Source of the DNA: Nocardioides aurantiacus
GTDB taxonomy: Bacteria; Actinomycetota; Actinomycetes; Propionibacteriales; Nocardioidaceae
NCBI RefSeq assembly: GCF_003752505.1
Contig: NZ_RKHO01000001.1
Location: forward strand, 1,550,001-1,614,000
Length of the DNA: 64,000 bases
Direction of reading: 5' to 3'
Made by a program: the position numbers and the translations under genes
Notes under the pieces: generated by a model
Database searches by the model: none
What the model was told of the DNA's origin: nothing
Seen by the model: the letters and a program-made list of their open reading frames with translations, nothing else
Shown here: positions 43,926-54,904 of the stretch, in pieces
Numbering within the stretch: the stretch's first letter is position 1
How the letters are laid out: the number at the start of each line of letters is the position of its first letter

Positions 43926-44900
43926 TCAGCCGCGCGCCAGGGAGGCCAGCTCCTCGAGGGAGGCGTTGCCGCCGCTGACGACGATCGCGGAGACGGCCGG
44001 GGCCGCGGGGCGGGCCAGGAGCGCCGCGAGCGACGCGGCGCCGGCGCCCTCGGCGAGGGTGTGGGCGTCGGTGGCCAGCACGCGGGCGGCGGCGTCGATC
44101 TGGTCGTCGGTGACCAGGACGAAGTCGTCGAGTCCGGCCGCCAGCACCGACTGCGGCAGCGCGTAGCCCGCGCAGGTCGCCAGCCCGGCGACGCGGGTGC
44201 GGCAGTCGGCGCTGACGAGCGAGCCGCTGCGCCAGGAGTCGTGGGCGGCCGGGGCGGCGGCGGACTGCACCCCGACGACGCGGCAGTCGGGCGCGAGCGC
44301 GTCACGGACCAGGCAGGCGCCGGCCGCGCTGGTGCCGCTGCCGATCGGCACGAACAGCACCTCGAGGTCGGGATGGACGCGGAACAGCTCGAGGTGCAGC
44401 GTGGCGTGGCCCAGCACGATCGCCGGGTCGTCGCCGGGGGAGACCCAGCGCAGCCCGTCGCGCTCGGCGAGCTCGCGGGCGTGGGCGGCCGAGGCGCCCA
44501 GGTCGGGGCCGTGGACGACCACCTCGGCGCCCAGCGCGGCCACCGCGTCGCGCTTGACGGCCGGGGCGGAGGTCGGCATCACGACGACCGCGCGGGTGCC
44601 GGCCAGCCGGGCGGCGTACGCCGTGGACTGGGCGTGGTTGCCGGTCGAGGCGGTGACCAGGCCGCGGCGTACCTCCGAGGGCGTCAGCGACGCGGCGAGG
44701 TTGACCCCACCGCGCACCTTGAAGGCGCCGGTCGGCTGCACGTTCTCGTGCTTGACCACCACGCGGCCGCCGACCCGTCGGTCCAGCACGGGGTAGGACC
44801 ACGAGGGCGTGGCCGGCAGGTGGCGGGCGACCACCTCGGCGGCACGCAGGACACCGTCGAGGTCGAGCGTCGAGGGGGTCAGCAGCGGGGTCGGGGTCAC
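43926..44900 (-). CDS. Threonine/serine dehydratase-like PLP enzyme
   Basis: A 324-aa fold-type II PLP enzyme without a regulatory ACT domain. The PLP lysine is in VQPTGAFKVRGGVN, the loop TASTGNHAQSTAYAARLAG is the substrate-binding motif, and the phosphate loop is PIGSGTSAAG. Threonine, serine or hydroxy-aspartate dehydratase and racemase are all possible. The GTG at 44898-44900 lies 6 nt after GAGACT. It is divergent from a LysR regulator gene that probably controls it. Confidence 0.9.
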   Translation of the reverse strand: MTPTPLLTPSTLDLDGVLRAAEVVARHLPATPSWSYPVLDRRVGGRVVVKHENVQPTGAFKVRGGVNLAASLTPSEVRRGLVTASTGNHAQSTAYAARLAGTRAVVVMPTSAPAVKRDAVAALGAEVVVHGPDLGASAAHARELAERDGLRWVSPGDDPAIVLGHATLHLELFRVHPDLEVLFVPIGSGTSAAGACLVRDALAPDCRVVGVQSAAAPAAHDSWRSGSLVSADCRTRVAGLATCAGYALPQSVLAAGLDDFVLVTDDQIDAAARVLATDAHTLAEGAGAASLAALLARPAAPAVSAIVVSGGNASLEELASLARG

Positions 44901-44930
44901 CGGTCCAGTCTCGGCCGTCGGATACCGATC

Positions 44931-44943
44931 GGTCCAATAGACC
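44931..44943. promoter_or_regulatory. LysR operator candidate
   Basis: GGTCCAATAGACC is a 13-bp interrupted palindrome (GGTC-N5-GACC) between the divergent dehydratase and LysR genes. It extends imperfectly to ATCGGTC-N5-GACCTGAT. LysR proteins typically bind such dyads between themselves and their target. Confidence 0.5.
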
Positions 44944-44984
44944 TGATTACCGCGAATCATCGCTGGTGTCGATACGATGTCCCG

Positions 44985-45929
44985 GTGCTGGACGTACGCC
45001 GCCTCGAGGCGCTGCTCGCCGTGGCCCGGACCGGGTCGGTCTCCCGGGCGGCCGAGGAGCTGCACTACGGCCAGCCGACGGTCTCCCACCACCTGCGGCG
45101 CCTCGAGGCCGAGACCGGCGCGGTGCTGCTGCAGCGGGTCGGTCGCGGCGTCCGCCTCACCGCCGAGGGGCGGCGCCTCGCGGACCGTGCCGAGGAGCTG
45201 CTGGGGCTGCTGCAGCGTGCCGAGACCGAGCTGGCCGACGCCACCACGCTGCGTCACGGCCGGGTGCGGCTCGCCGCGTTCCCCTCGGCGACGGCGACGC
45301 TGGTGCCGCGGCTGCTGGCCGCGCTGGCCGACGAGGCGCCCGGGCTGGTGCTGGAGCTGACCGAGGCCGAGCCCCCGGAGGGGATCGCCATGCTGCGCAC
45401 GGGCGAGGCCGACCTGGCGCTCGCCTTCAGCTACCCCGACCGCGAGGAGGACCCCCAGCTCACGGTCACCGAGCTCCTCGACGACCCGCTGTTCCTGGTC
45501 ACCGACGCCGCGCGGGCGCCGGAGGGCGCCCTCCGCGACCTGGGGGCGTACGCCGCGGCGCGCTGGGTCACCGGCTGCGAGCGCTGCCGCAGCGAGCTGC
45601 TCGTGCTGTGCGAGGCGGCGGGCTTCGAGCCGGACGTGGTGTTCGCGACCGACGACTACGTCGCCGTGCAGGCCATGGTGGCCGCCGGGCTCGGGGTCAG
45701 CCTGCTGCCGGGGCTGGCGCTGCGGGCCCACCGCCACCCAGGGGTGGTGGTCACGCCCGTGCCGGACGCCCACCGCCGGATCCACGTGCTCGGCTACGGC
45801 CAGCCGCCGCTCCCGCCGGCCGTGGCCCGGGTGGTCGCCGTGCTGGCGGCCGTGGCCCGCGGATCGGCGAGGTCGGCTCAGTCCGCGTCGGACGCCGGCG
45901 AGGCCACGGCCGGCCAGCCCTCGGGGTAG
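44985..45929 (+). CDS. LysR family transcriptional regulator
   Basis: A 314-aa LysR-type regulator. The HTH covers about residues 1-60 (LEALLAVARTGSVSRAAEEL and QPTVSHHLRRLEAETGAVLL). The effector domain follows, with LRTGEADLALAFSYPDREED and VAAGLGVSLLPGLAL. TACGAT at 44973-44978 and 6 nt before the GTG indicate a leaderless mRNA. It probably regulates the divergent dehydratase in response to an amino acid. The final 52 bp overlap the convergent peptide deformylase gene. Confidence 0.92.
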   Translation: MLDVRRLEALLAVARTGSVSRAAEELHYGQPTVSHHLRRLEAETGAVLLQRVGRGVRLTAEGRRLADRAEELLGLLQRAETELADATTLRHGRVRLAAFPSATATLVPRLLAALADEAPGLVLELTEAEPPEGIAMLRTGEADLALAFSYPDREEDPQLTVTELLDDPLFLVTDAARAPEGALRDLGAYAAARWVTGCERCRSELLVLCEAAGFEPDVVFATDDYVAVQAMVAAGLGVSLLPGLALRAHRHPGVVVTPVPDAHRRIHVLGYGQPPLPPAVARVVAVLAAVARGSARSAQSASDAGEATAGQPSG

Positions 45930-46498
45930 TCGGCCGCCTCGGCCTCCATCTGCTTGCGCAGCCGCTTGCGCGCCTTGGCCGCCACCCGGTCGCCGAACAC
46001 GGTGCCCAGCGTGTGGTCGGTCTCGTGCTGCAGGCAGCGCGCGAGCAGGCCGTCGCCCTCGTAGGAGACCTCCGTGCCGTCCAAGCCGGTGCCGGTCACC
46101 CGCGCCCAGTCGGGGCGGGGGCACTCGACGAACGCGCCGGGGTAGGACAGGCAGCCCTCGTCACCGTCGTCGAGCCGGCGGTCACGTCCCACCGGCAGGG
46201 CGACCTCGGGGTTGCACACCACGCCGCGGTGGATGACGCCGTCCTCGTCGGGGCAGTCGAAGACGAAGACCGCGAGGTCCACCCCGATCTGGCACGCGGC
46301 CAGCCCGACGCCGTCGGCGGCGTACATGGTGGCGGTCATGTCGGCCACGAGCCGCGCCAGGTCCTCGTCGTGGGCCGTGACGGGCCGCTGCCGCCGGTGC
46401 ATCACGTCGGTGCCCCAGCGGGTGATCGGGCGGACGGTGCCGCCGGTCGGCAGCTCCGCCGACGTGGGGGCGACGGGGAGATCGCTGGTGTCACGCAT
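45878..46498 (-). CDS. def: Peptide deformylase
   Basis: A 206-aa metalloenzyme that removes the formyl group from nascent proteins. All three motifs are present: GVGLAACQIG, EGCLSYPG (metal Cys) and CLQHETDHTLG (metal His pair and catalytic Glu). The C-terminal extension with RKRLRKQMEAEA is basic and may bind the ribosome. The ATG at 46496-46498 is 7 nt after TAGGAT on the minus strand. The 3' end overlaps lysR tail to tail by 52 bp. Confidence 0.95.
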   Translation of the reverse strand: MRDTSDLPVAPTSAELPTGGTVRPITRWGTDVMHRRQRPVTAHDEDLARLVADMTATMYAADGVGLAACQIGVDLAVFVFDCPDEDGVIHRGVVCNPEVALPVGRDRRLDDGDEGCLSYPGAFVECPRPDWARVTGTGLDGTEVSYEGDGLLARCLQHETDHTLGTVFGDRVAAKARKRLRKQMEAEAADYPEGWPAVASPASDAD

Positions 46499-46550
46499 GG
46501 GCGGGATCCTATGCGTGAGCCGCGACACGACAGGAAGGTGTGGCGCACTG

Positions 46551-46569
46551 TGTAACTCCTAGTTACATT
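46551..46569 (+). promoter_or_regulatory. Palindromic operator over the -10 of an acyl-CoA dehydrogenase gene
   Basis: TGTAACT-CCT-AGTTACA (46551-46567) is a perfect 7-bp-arm palindrome. It overlaps TACATT (46564-46569), a -10-like hexamer lying 7 nt before the ATG at 46577. The size and symmetry fit a TetR-type repressor site. No regulator gene is adjacent. Confidence 0.55.
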
Positions 46570-46576
46570 GGGTGTC

Positions 46577-47974
46577 ATGGCTTCCTCGAAGGACTCCGCG
46601 ACCCACCGGACCACCGCCCGACTGCCGTGGACGCTGCTGCGCACCGGCGGCCGCCACGGCCTCGCCGAGGGGGAGACCCGCGACCCGATCGGCCTGGCCG
46701 TCGCCGCGCTCAACCGGCTCGCCTCCTCCGAGCTGCTCGACTCGCTCGGCCTGCGCAAGGCCAGCGAGCAGACCGTCTACCGCGTGACCAGCGCCGGCTT
46801 CCGCACCGCCGGCACGGTGGGCCGCCAGTTCGCCCGGGCCGGCAAGGCCACCCGCGGCCAGCGGGTGCCGGCCGCCGCCTCGACCGGCCAGTTCGACCTG
46901 ACGCCGGGCGAGGACGAGCAGATGCTCGCCGACGTCGTGGCCGAGTTCGCCGAGGAGGTCGTCCGCCCGGCCGCCTCGGCGGCCAACGAGGAGTGCGCCG
47001 CACCCGAGGAGCTGCTCAAGGCGACCCTCGAGATCGGGCTGCCGATCCTGGGCGTGCCGGAGGAGCTCGGCGGCATCGCCACCGAGCGCTCGACCGTGGC
47101 CGGCGTGCTCGTCCACGAGGCGCTCGCCAAGGGCGACATGGGCCTGGCCGTCGCGGCCCTGGCTCCCGGTGCCGTGGCCACGGCGCTCTCGCTCTACGGC
47201 ACCGACGAGCAGCAGGCGACCTACCTCCCGGCCTTCACCGGTGACGAGGTCCCGGCCGCCGCGCTGGCGCTGGCCGAGCCCACCGCCCTCTACGACGCCA
47301 TGGCCCCCGCCACGACGGCCGAGCGCCGCGGCGGCAGGATCGTCCTCAACGGCGTCAAGTCCGGCGTCGTGCGCGGCGCCGACGCCGAGCTGTTCGTCCT
47401 CAGCGCCACCCTCGACGGCGAGGCGCGGCTGTTCCTCGTCGAGTCCCGCACCGAGGGCATCACCATCGAGTCCGACCCCTCCATGGGGCTGCGCGCCGCG
47501 AGCCTCTCGCGGCTGCTGCTCGACGACGTCGAGGTGGAGGAGATCGCCCTCCTCGGCGACGCGGCCGACCACGCCGCCTGCGTGCGCGCCTCCCGGCTGG
47601 CCTGGTGCGCCCTGGCCGTGGGCACCGCCCAGGCGGTGCTCGACTACGTCACCCCCTACGTCAAGGAGCGCCAGGCGTTCGGCGAGCCGATCGCCCACCG
47701 GCAGTCGGTGGCCTTCATGGTCGCCAACATCGCCATCGAGCTCCAGGGCATGCGGCTGGTCACCTGGCGCGCCGCGAGCCGGGTCGCGCAGGGCAGGACG
47801 GCCGAGCGCGAGGTGGCGCTCGCCCGCAAGCTCTGCACCGAGCACGGCATGCGCATCGGCCTGGACGGCGTCCAGCTGCTCGGTGGCCACGGCTTCGTCA
47901 AGGAGCACCCCGTCGAGCGGTGGTACCGCGACCTGCGTGCCATCGGCGTGATGGAAGGAGCGGTGCTGGTCTGA
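46577..47974 (+). CDS. Acyl-CoA dehydrogenase family protein (first of a pair)
   Basis: A 465-aa flavoenzyme. The first ~100 residues are an extra N-terminal region before the dehydrogenase fold opens with EDEQMLADVVAEFAEEVVRP. Later segments are LPILGVPEELGGIATERSTV, YVKERQAFGEPIAHRQSVAF and LDGVQLLGGHGFVKEHPVER. It probably oxidises acyl-CoA in beta-oxidation with electron-transfer flavoprotein. The ATG at 46577 fits a leaderless start. The second dehydrogenase follows after 67 bp; heteromeric pairing is known for actinobacterial acyl-CoA dehydrogenases (inference here). Confidence 0.9.
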   Translation: MASSKDSATHRTTARLPWTLLRTGGRHGLAEGETRDPIGLAVAALNRLASSELLDSLGLRKASEQTVYRVTSAGFRTAGTVGRQFARAGKATRGQRVPAAASTGQFDLTPGEDEQMLADVVAEFAEEVVRPAASAANEECAAPEELLKATLEIGLPILGVPEELGGIATERSTVAGVLVHEALAKGDMGLAVAALAPGAVATALSLYGTDEQQATYLPAFTGDEVPAAALALAEPTALYDAMAPATTAERRGGRIVLNGVKSGVVRGADAELFVLSATLDGEARLFLVESRTEGITIESDPSMGLRAASLSRLLLDDVEVEEIALLGDAADHAACVRASRLAWCALAVGTAQAVLDYVTPYVKERQAFGEPIAHRQSVAFMVANIAIELQGMRLVTWRAASRVAQGRTAEREVALARKLCTEHGMRIGLDGVQLLGGHGFVKEHPVERWYRDLRAIGVMEGAVLV

Positions 47975-48041
47975 GGCCCCGCCGCCCCCGACCAGCCGAC
48001 CGCCCCGCTCGCCGACCACCCCAGGACACCAGGAGAACCCC

Positions 48042-49256
48042 GTGATCAACCTCGAGACCCCCAAGAAGGTCCGCCCCCTCATCGACCAGGCCCACCAGGT
48101 CGCGATGAACATGCTCCGGCCGATCTCGCGCAAGTACGACGAGGGCGAGCACCAGTACCCCAAGGAGCTGGACATGCTGGCCGCGATGATCGACGGCATC
48201 AGCGAGTCCGGGGCCACCGGCGGCGCGGGTGCGGCCGGCGTACGACGCGACGAGAAGCCCCAGGAGAAGAAGGGCAACAAGAACGGCGCCAACCTGGCCT
48301 CCGTGCTCTCCGTCATGGAGATGTGCTGGGGCGACGTCGGCCTGCTGCTCTCGATGCCCCGCCAGGGGTTGGGCAACTCCGCCATCGCCTCGGTCGCGGA
48401 CGACGAGCAGCAGGAGCGGTTCGCCGGCACCTGGGCCGCGATGGCCATCACCGAGCCCGGCGTCGGGTCCGACTCCGCCAACATCACCACCACGGCGGTC
48501 AAGGACGGCGACGAGTACGTCATCAACGGCGAGAAGATCTACGTCACCTCCGGCGAGCGCGCCGACAGCGTCGTGGTGTGGGCGACGCTCGACAAGTCGC
48601 TCGGCCGCGCCGCGATCAAGTCGTTCGTGGTGCAGAAGGGCACGCCGGGCATGCGGGTGGAGCGCCTCGAGCACAAGCTCGGCATCCGCGCGTCCGACAC
48701 CGCGGTCATCATGTTCGAGGACTGCCGCGTCCCGGCCGCCAACCTGCTCGGCTCGCCCGAGGTGGACACCAAGCAGGGCTTCGCGGGCGCCATGGCGACC
48801 TTCGACAACACCCGCCCGCTGGTCGCCGCCATGGCCGTGGGCTGCGCCCGCGCCTCGCTCGACCTGACTCGCAGCATCCTGGCCGACGCCGGGGTCGAGG
48901 TCGACTACGACAAGCCGGTCTGGCTGCAGCCCGCTGCGGCGGCGACCTTCCTGCAGCTCGAGGCCGAGTGGGAGTCCGCCTACCTGCTGACGCTGGAGTC
49001 GGCGTGGATGGCCGACAACCGCAAGCCCAACTCCAAGGAGGCCTCGATGGCCAAGGCCAAGGCCGGCCGGATGGGCTCCGAGGTCACGCTGCGCTGCGTC
49101 GAGCTGGCCGGCACCCTGGGCTACTCCGAGGCCGAGCTGCTCGAGAAGTGGGGCCGCGACTCCAAGATCCTCGACATCTTCGAGGGCACCCAGCAGATCC
49201 AGCAGCTGATCGTGGCCCGCCGCGTGCTGGGTCTCACCTCCGCGCAGCTGAAGTAG
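48042..49256 (+). CDS. Acyl-CoA dehydrogenase family protein (second of a pair)
   Basis: A 404-aa acyl-CoA dehydrogenase. The FAD/substrate loop is ITEPGVGSDSANITTTAVKD, then YVINGEKIYVTSGERADSVV, and the C-terminal EGTQQIQQLIVARRVLG is the usual FAD-binding end. Between residues about 40 and 85 is a charged insertion with Lys/Glu-rich EKPQEKKGNKNG, unusual for the family but common in this gene's actinobacterial relatives. The GTG at 48042 follows AGGAGA. It is probably co-transcribed with the preceding dehydrogenase. Confidence 0.92.
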   Translation: MINLETPKKVRPLIDQAHQVAMNMLRPISRKYDEGEHQYPKELDMLAAMIDGISESGATGGAGAAGVRRDEKPQEKKGNKNGANLASVLSVMEMCWGDVGLLLSMPRQGLGNSAIASVADDEQQERFAGTWAAMAITEPGVGSDSANITTTAVKDGDEYVINGEKIYVTSGERADSVVVWATLDKSLGRAAIKSFVVQKGTPGMRVERLEHKLGIRASDTAVIMFEDCRVPAANLLGSPEVDTKQGFAGAMATFDNTRPLVAAMAVGCARASLDLTRSILADAGVEVDYDKPVWLQPAAAATFLQLEAEWESAYLLTLESAWMADNRKPNSKEASMAKAKAGRMGSEVTLRCVELAGTLGYSEAELLEKWGRDSKILDIFEGTQQIQQLIVARRVLGLTSAQLK

Positions 49257-49291
49257 CGACCGAGCAGCCCCCGACGGGGAACGGGAGCGGC

Positions 49292-49927
49292 ATGAAGCTC
49301 TACGCCGACCTCCCGCTCCGTCGTGCCCGCCAGGTCGTGGGCGACGTCCTCGTCCTGGTGTGGGTGTGGGTCTGGATCCAGGTGGCGGGCTCGGTGCGCG
49401 ACGCCACGCTGGAGCTGGCCGGGCCGGGGCGCCGCATCGACGCCTCCGCGACGGACCTCGCCGGTCGGCTGCGCGACGCCGGCGACACCGTCTCGGGCCT
49501 GCCGCTGGTGGGCGACGAGGTCCGCAGCCCCTTCGACGGTGCCGGGGGAGCGGCCGAGGGCATCGCGGGCGCGGGCCGTGACCAGGTCGCCGCGGTGGAG
49601 TCGCTCGCCCACTGGCTGGGGATCACCGTGGCGGTCGTGCCGATCCTGCTCGTGCTGCTGCTCTGGCTGCCCGGCCGGGTCCGCTTCGTACGCCGCGCCA
49701 CCGCCGGGCAGCGGTTCCTCGACGCCCGCGCCGACCTCGACCTGTTCGCGCTGCGGGCGATGGCCCACCAGCCGCTGCACGTCCTCGCCCGCGTCGACGA
49801 CGACCCCGCGGGGGCGTGGCGCCGCGGCGACGCCGACGTCGTCGACCGACTGGCCCGGCTCGAGCTGAGGTCGGTGGGGCTGAAACCGCCGGTCGGCGGG
49901 GCGAGGGGTGGCAGGGTGGACGCGTGA
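49292..49927 (+). CDS. Two-helix membrane protein of unknown function
   Basis: A 211-aa protein with a transmembrane helix near each end of its first part: VVGDVLVLVWVWVWIQVAG (about residues 15-34) and ITVAVVPILLVLLLWLPG (about 110-130). The loop between them (about 75 residues, Asp/Ala/Gly-rich) should lie outside, and the basic C-terminal region inside. I do not recognise the family. GGGAG lies upstream of the ATG, and the stop overlaps the DUF2252 gene's GTG by 4 bp, so the two are co-translated and may work together. Confidence 0.75.
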   Translation: MKLYADLPLRRARQVVGDVLVLVWVWVWIQVAGSVRDATLELAGPGRRIDASATDLAGRLRDAGDTVSGLPLVGDEVRSPFDGAGGAAEGIAGAGRDQVAAVESLAHWLGITVAVVPILLVLLLWLPGRVRFVRRATAGQRFLDARADLDLFALRAMAHQPLHVLARVDDDPAGAWRRGDADVVDRLARLELRSVGLKPPVGGARGGRVDA

Positions 49928-51273
49928 CCGACGCCACCACCGACGCCCGCGCCGACGAGCCCTCGGACCCCCAGGCCCGCACCGACCTCATCGTCTCGGT
50001 GTTCAAGGACGCCTTCGCCCCGCTGATGAAGGCCGACCCCCAGGCGTTCCGCTTCAAGTACCGCAAGATGGCGGCCAGCCCGCACGCCTTCTACCGCGGC
50101 TCCGCCTGCCTGTTCTACGCCGACATGACCGGCGTGGACGACGAGTGGATCGACGAGCGCACCGGTGCGATCTGGATCCACGGCGACCTGCACGTGGAGA
50201 ACTTCGGCACCTACCTCAACTCTGACGGCCGGCTCGTGTTCGACATCAACGACTTCGACGAGGCCTACATCGGCCACTACACGTGGGACCTGCGTCGGTT
50301 CGCCGCCAGCCTGGCCCTGATGGCGTGGCAGAAGGCGCTGCCGGCCGCCGACGTCGAGGCGCTCGTACGCCGCTTCCTGCGCGGCTACCTCTCCCAGGTC
50401 GACCACTACGCCTCCACCGCGGACGACGAGGACTTCGCGCTGCACCTGGCCAACACCGAGGGCCCGATCCTCAACGCCCTGCTGAGCGCCCGCGCCATCA
50501 AGCGGGCCGACCTGCTCGACGGCATGACCCACATCGAGGAGGGGGTGCGGGTGTTCACGCCCGACCACTCGATCCGGATGCTGCCCGACGCCGAGCGCGC
50601 GGCCGTCGAGGCGGCGTTCGCGGCGTACCTCGAGACGATCCCGGCCTCCAAGCGCTTCGACCGCTCGCTGTTCTACGACCTGCGCGACGCGGTGGGCAAG
50701 TCGGGCTTCGGCATCGGCAGCGCCGGGCTCCCGGCGTACAACCTGCTGGTGGAGGGCTACAGCCAGGCGCTCGACAACGACGTCGTGCTGTCGATGAAAC
50801 AGGCCAACGTCCCCGCGCTGAGCCGGTTCCAGGACTCCGCGACCATCGAGGGCTACTTCGAGCACGAGGGCCACCGCACGGTGGTCAGCCAGCGTGCGCT
50901 GCAGGTGCACACCGATCCGTTGCTGGGTCACACCGAGATGGGCGGCACCGGCTACGTCGTCTCGGAGATCTCGCCCTACGAGGTCGACCTCGACTGGGAC
51001 GACATCACCGAGCCCGACGACATCGCCGCCGTCGTGGAGCTGCTCGGCCGGGCGACGGCCAAGATCCACTGCGCCTCGGACGAGGACAGCGACCAGGACC
51101 TCGTCGACTTCCAGGTCGAGGAGGCCATCGTGGCCTCGTTGAAGGGCCGCCGGCGCGCGTTCGCCGACCACCTCGTGGAGTTCGCCGTGACCTACGCCGA
51201 GACGGTGCGCACCGACCACGCGCTGTTCGTCGATGCCTTCCGCAGCGGCCAGATCGGCGTCGCCGCGACCTGA
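49924..51273 (+). CDS. DUF2252 family protein (kinase-like fold)
   Basis: A 449-aa protein of DUF2252. The signature pair is WIHGDLHVENFGTYLNS and FDINDFDEAYIGHYTWDLRR, which mirror the catalytic HxDxxxxN and DxD loops of aminoglycoside-kinase folds. FRFKYRKMAASPHAFYRGSA at the N-terminus is also family-typical. No substrate has been shown for this family to my knowledge. The start is GTG at 49924 inside the preceding stop (GTGA). Confidence 0.88.
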   Translation: MTDATTDARADEPSDPQARTDLIVSVFKDAFAPLMKADPQAFRFKYRKMAASPHAFYRGSACLFYADMTGVDDEWIDERTGAIWIHGDLHVENFGTYLNSDGRLVFDINDFDEAYIGHYTWDLRRFAASLALMAWQKALPAADVEALVRRFLRGYLSQVDHYASTADDEDFALHLANTEGPILNALLSARAIKRADLLDGMTHIEEGVRVFTPDHSIRMLPDAERAAVEAAFAAYLETIPASKRFDRSLFYDLRDAVGKSGFGIGSAGLPAYNLLVEGYSQALDNDVVLSMKQANVPALSRFQDSATIEGYFEHEGHRTVVSQRALQVHTDPLLGHTEMGGTGYVVSEISPYEVDLDWDDITEPDDIAAVVELLGRATAKIHCASDEDSDQDLVDFQVEEAIVASLKGRRRAFADHLVEFAVTYAETVRTDHALFVDAFRSGQIGVAAT

Positions 51274-53886
<2,613 letters not shown>

Positions 53887-53898
53887 GGGGGTGCCCGA

Positions 53899-53929
53899 TT
53901 GGTCGCCGGCCCCGGCACCTTGGTAGTGT
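53899..53929 (+). promoter_or_regulatory. Candidate promoter of tRNA-Leu
   Basis: TTGGTC (53899-53904) and TAGTGT (53924-53929) are separated by 19 nt and lie 11 nt before the first tRNA base. The -10 fits well; the spacing is at the long end. Confidence 0.4.
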
Positions 53930-53940
53930 TCCCCTCGCTC

Positions 53941-54025
53941 GTCCGGGTGGCGGAATAGGCAGACGCGCTAGCTTGAGGTGCTAGTCCCCGTATAGGGGGT
54001 GGGGGTTCAAGTCCCCCCTCGGACA
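53941..54025 (+). tRNA. tRNA-Leu (anticodon GAG)
   Basis: The acceptor stem GTCCGGG pairs with CTCGGAC (54018-54024). The anticodon stem CTAGC/GCTAG encloses the 7-nt loop TTGAGGT with anticodon GAG, reading CUC and CUU. A long variable arm (CCCC...GGGGG) marks it as class II, and the T arm is GGGGG-TTCAAGT-CCCCC. The 3' CCA is not encoded. The D-arm GGTGGCGGAATAGGCAGACG is characteristic of leucine tRNAs. Confidence 0.97.
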
Positions 54026-54031
54026 CACACA

Positions 54032-54058
54032 GAAGGGCCCCGCTCCGCGGGGCCCTTC
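54032..54058 (+). terminator. Terminator after tRNA-Leu
   Basis: GAAGGGCCCCGC and GCGGGGCCCTTC form a perfect 12-bp stem with a TCC loop directly after the tRNA gene. It is the strongest hairpin terminator in the window; the bases after it (GTCGTG) hold no U-tract. Confidence 0.88.
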
Positions 54059-54217
54059 GTCGTGCCACGGGTCGCTCTGTCAGCGGTGGGGCGCCTCCGG
54101 AGCACAACGACCGTGCTCACGGGAACGGGCGGGAACGAGGTACGACGGGGCGTCGCGACCGCCCGGCCCGGCTCGGTGCGCTAGTTTCCGCGGACCGGAA
54201 CCCACTCGGAGGCACCC

Positions 54218-54895
54218 ATGCGCAGGTCCACGGCAGCACCCGCCCTGATCGGCCTCGTGCTGCTCGTCGGGACCGCCGGCTGCGGCGGCGACGGGTCGCC
54301 GGCCTCGGAGCCGTCGGGCTCGTCCTCTCCCGGTGCGTCCGCCTCGGCATCGGACTCTGCCTCGGACTCCGCGTCCGACTCCCCGTCGGGGACGACCTCG
54401 CCGACGCCGTCCGGGACCTCCTCGACCTCGGGCGCCCCCGCGACCACCCCGTCCTTCCCGGCGGACGTCCGTCCCGACGAGGGCGGCCAGGGCGAGGGCA
54501 ACGGGCTCGGGGTCACGAACGTGCGCGTCGGGCGGCAGGACGGCTTCGACCGCGTCGTCTTCGACCTCGGCGGCACCGGCACCCCCGGCTGGCGGGTGGC
54601 CTACGTCGCCCGGCCGGTCCAGGACGGGTCCGGCGAGCCGGTGCGGCTCCGGGGCTCGGCGTACCTCCAGGTCGACCTCCGCGGGATGGGGATGCCCTTC
54701 GACACCGGCGTCCCGGAGTTCGGCGACAGCAGCACCCGCGTCGACGGCACCGGCGGCATCGCCCAGGTCGCCCCCGGCTCGGTCTTCGAGGGACAGCAGC
54801 AGGCGTTCATCGGCCTCACCGGCTCCCGGCGTCCGTTCCGCGCCTTCGCGCTGACCGACCCCACCCGCGTCGTGGTCGACGTCCGCCGCGACTAG
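54218..54895 (+). CDS. AMIN-like domain lipoprotein
   Basis: A 225-aa exported lipoprotein. The signal peptide MRRSTAAPALIGLVLLVGTAGC ends in a lipobox (Cys22). A Ser/Ala/Thr/Pro-rich linker of about 60 residues leads to an AMIN-like beta domain, with VTNVRVGRQDGFDRVVFDLG, GWRVAYVARPVQD and TDPTRVVVDVRRD. AMIN domains place proteins on the cell wall. GGAGG lies 5 nt before the ATG; TAGTTT at 54182-54187 could be the -10 of a short-leader transcript. The gene is convergent with the M23 peptidase gene, 9 bp away. Confidence 0.88.
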   Translation: MRRSTAAPALIGLVLLVGTAGCGGDGSPASEPSGSSSPGASASASDSASDSASDSPSGTTSPTPSGTSSTSGAPATTPSFPADVRPDEGGQGEGNGLGVTNVRVGRQDGFDRVVFDLGGTGTPGWRVAYVARPVQDGSGEPVRLRGSAYLQVDLRGMGMPFDTGVPEFGDSSTRVDGTGGIAQVAPGSVFEGQQQAFIGLTGSRRPFRAFALTDPTRVVVDVRRD

Positions 54896-54904
54896 CCACC
54901 GCCG

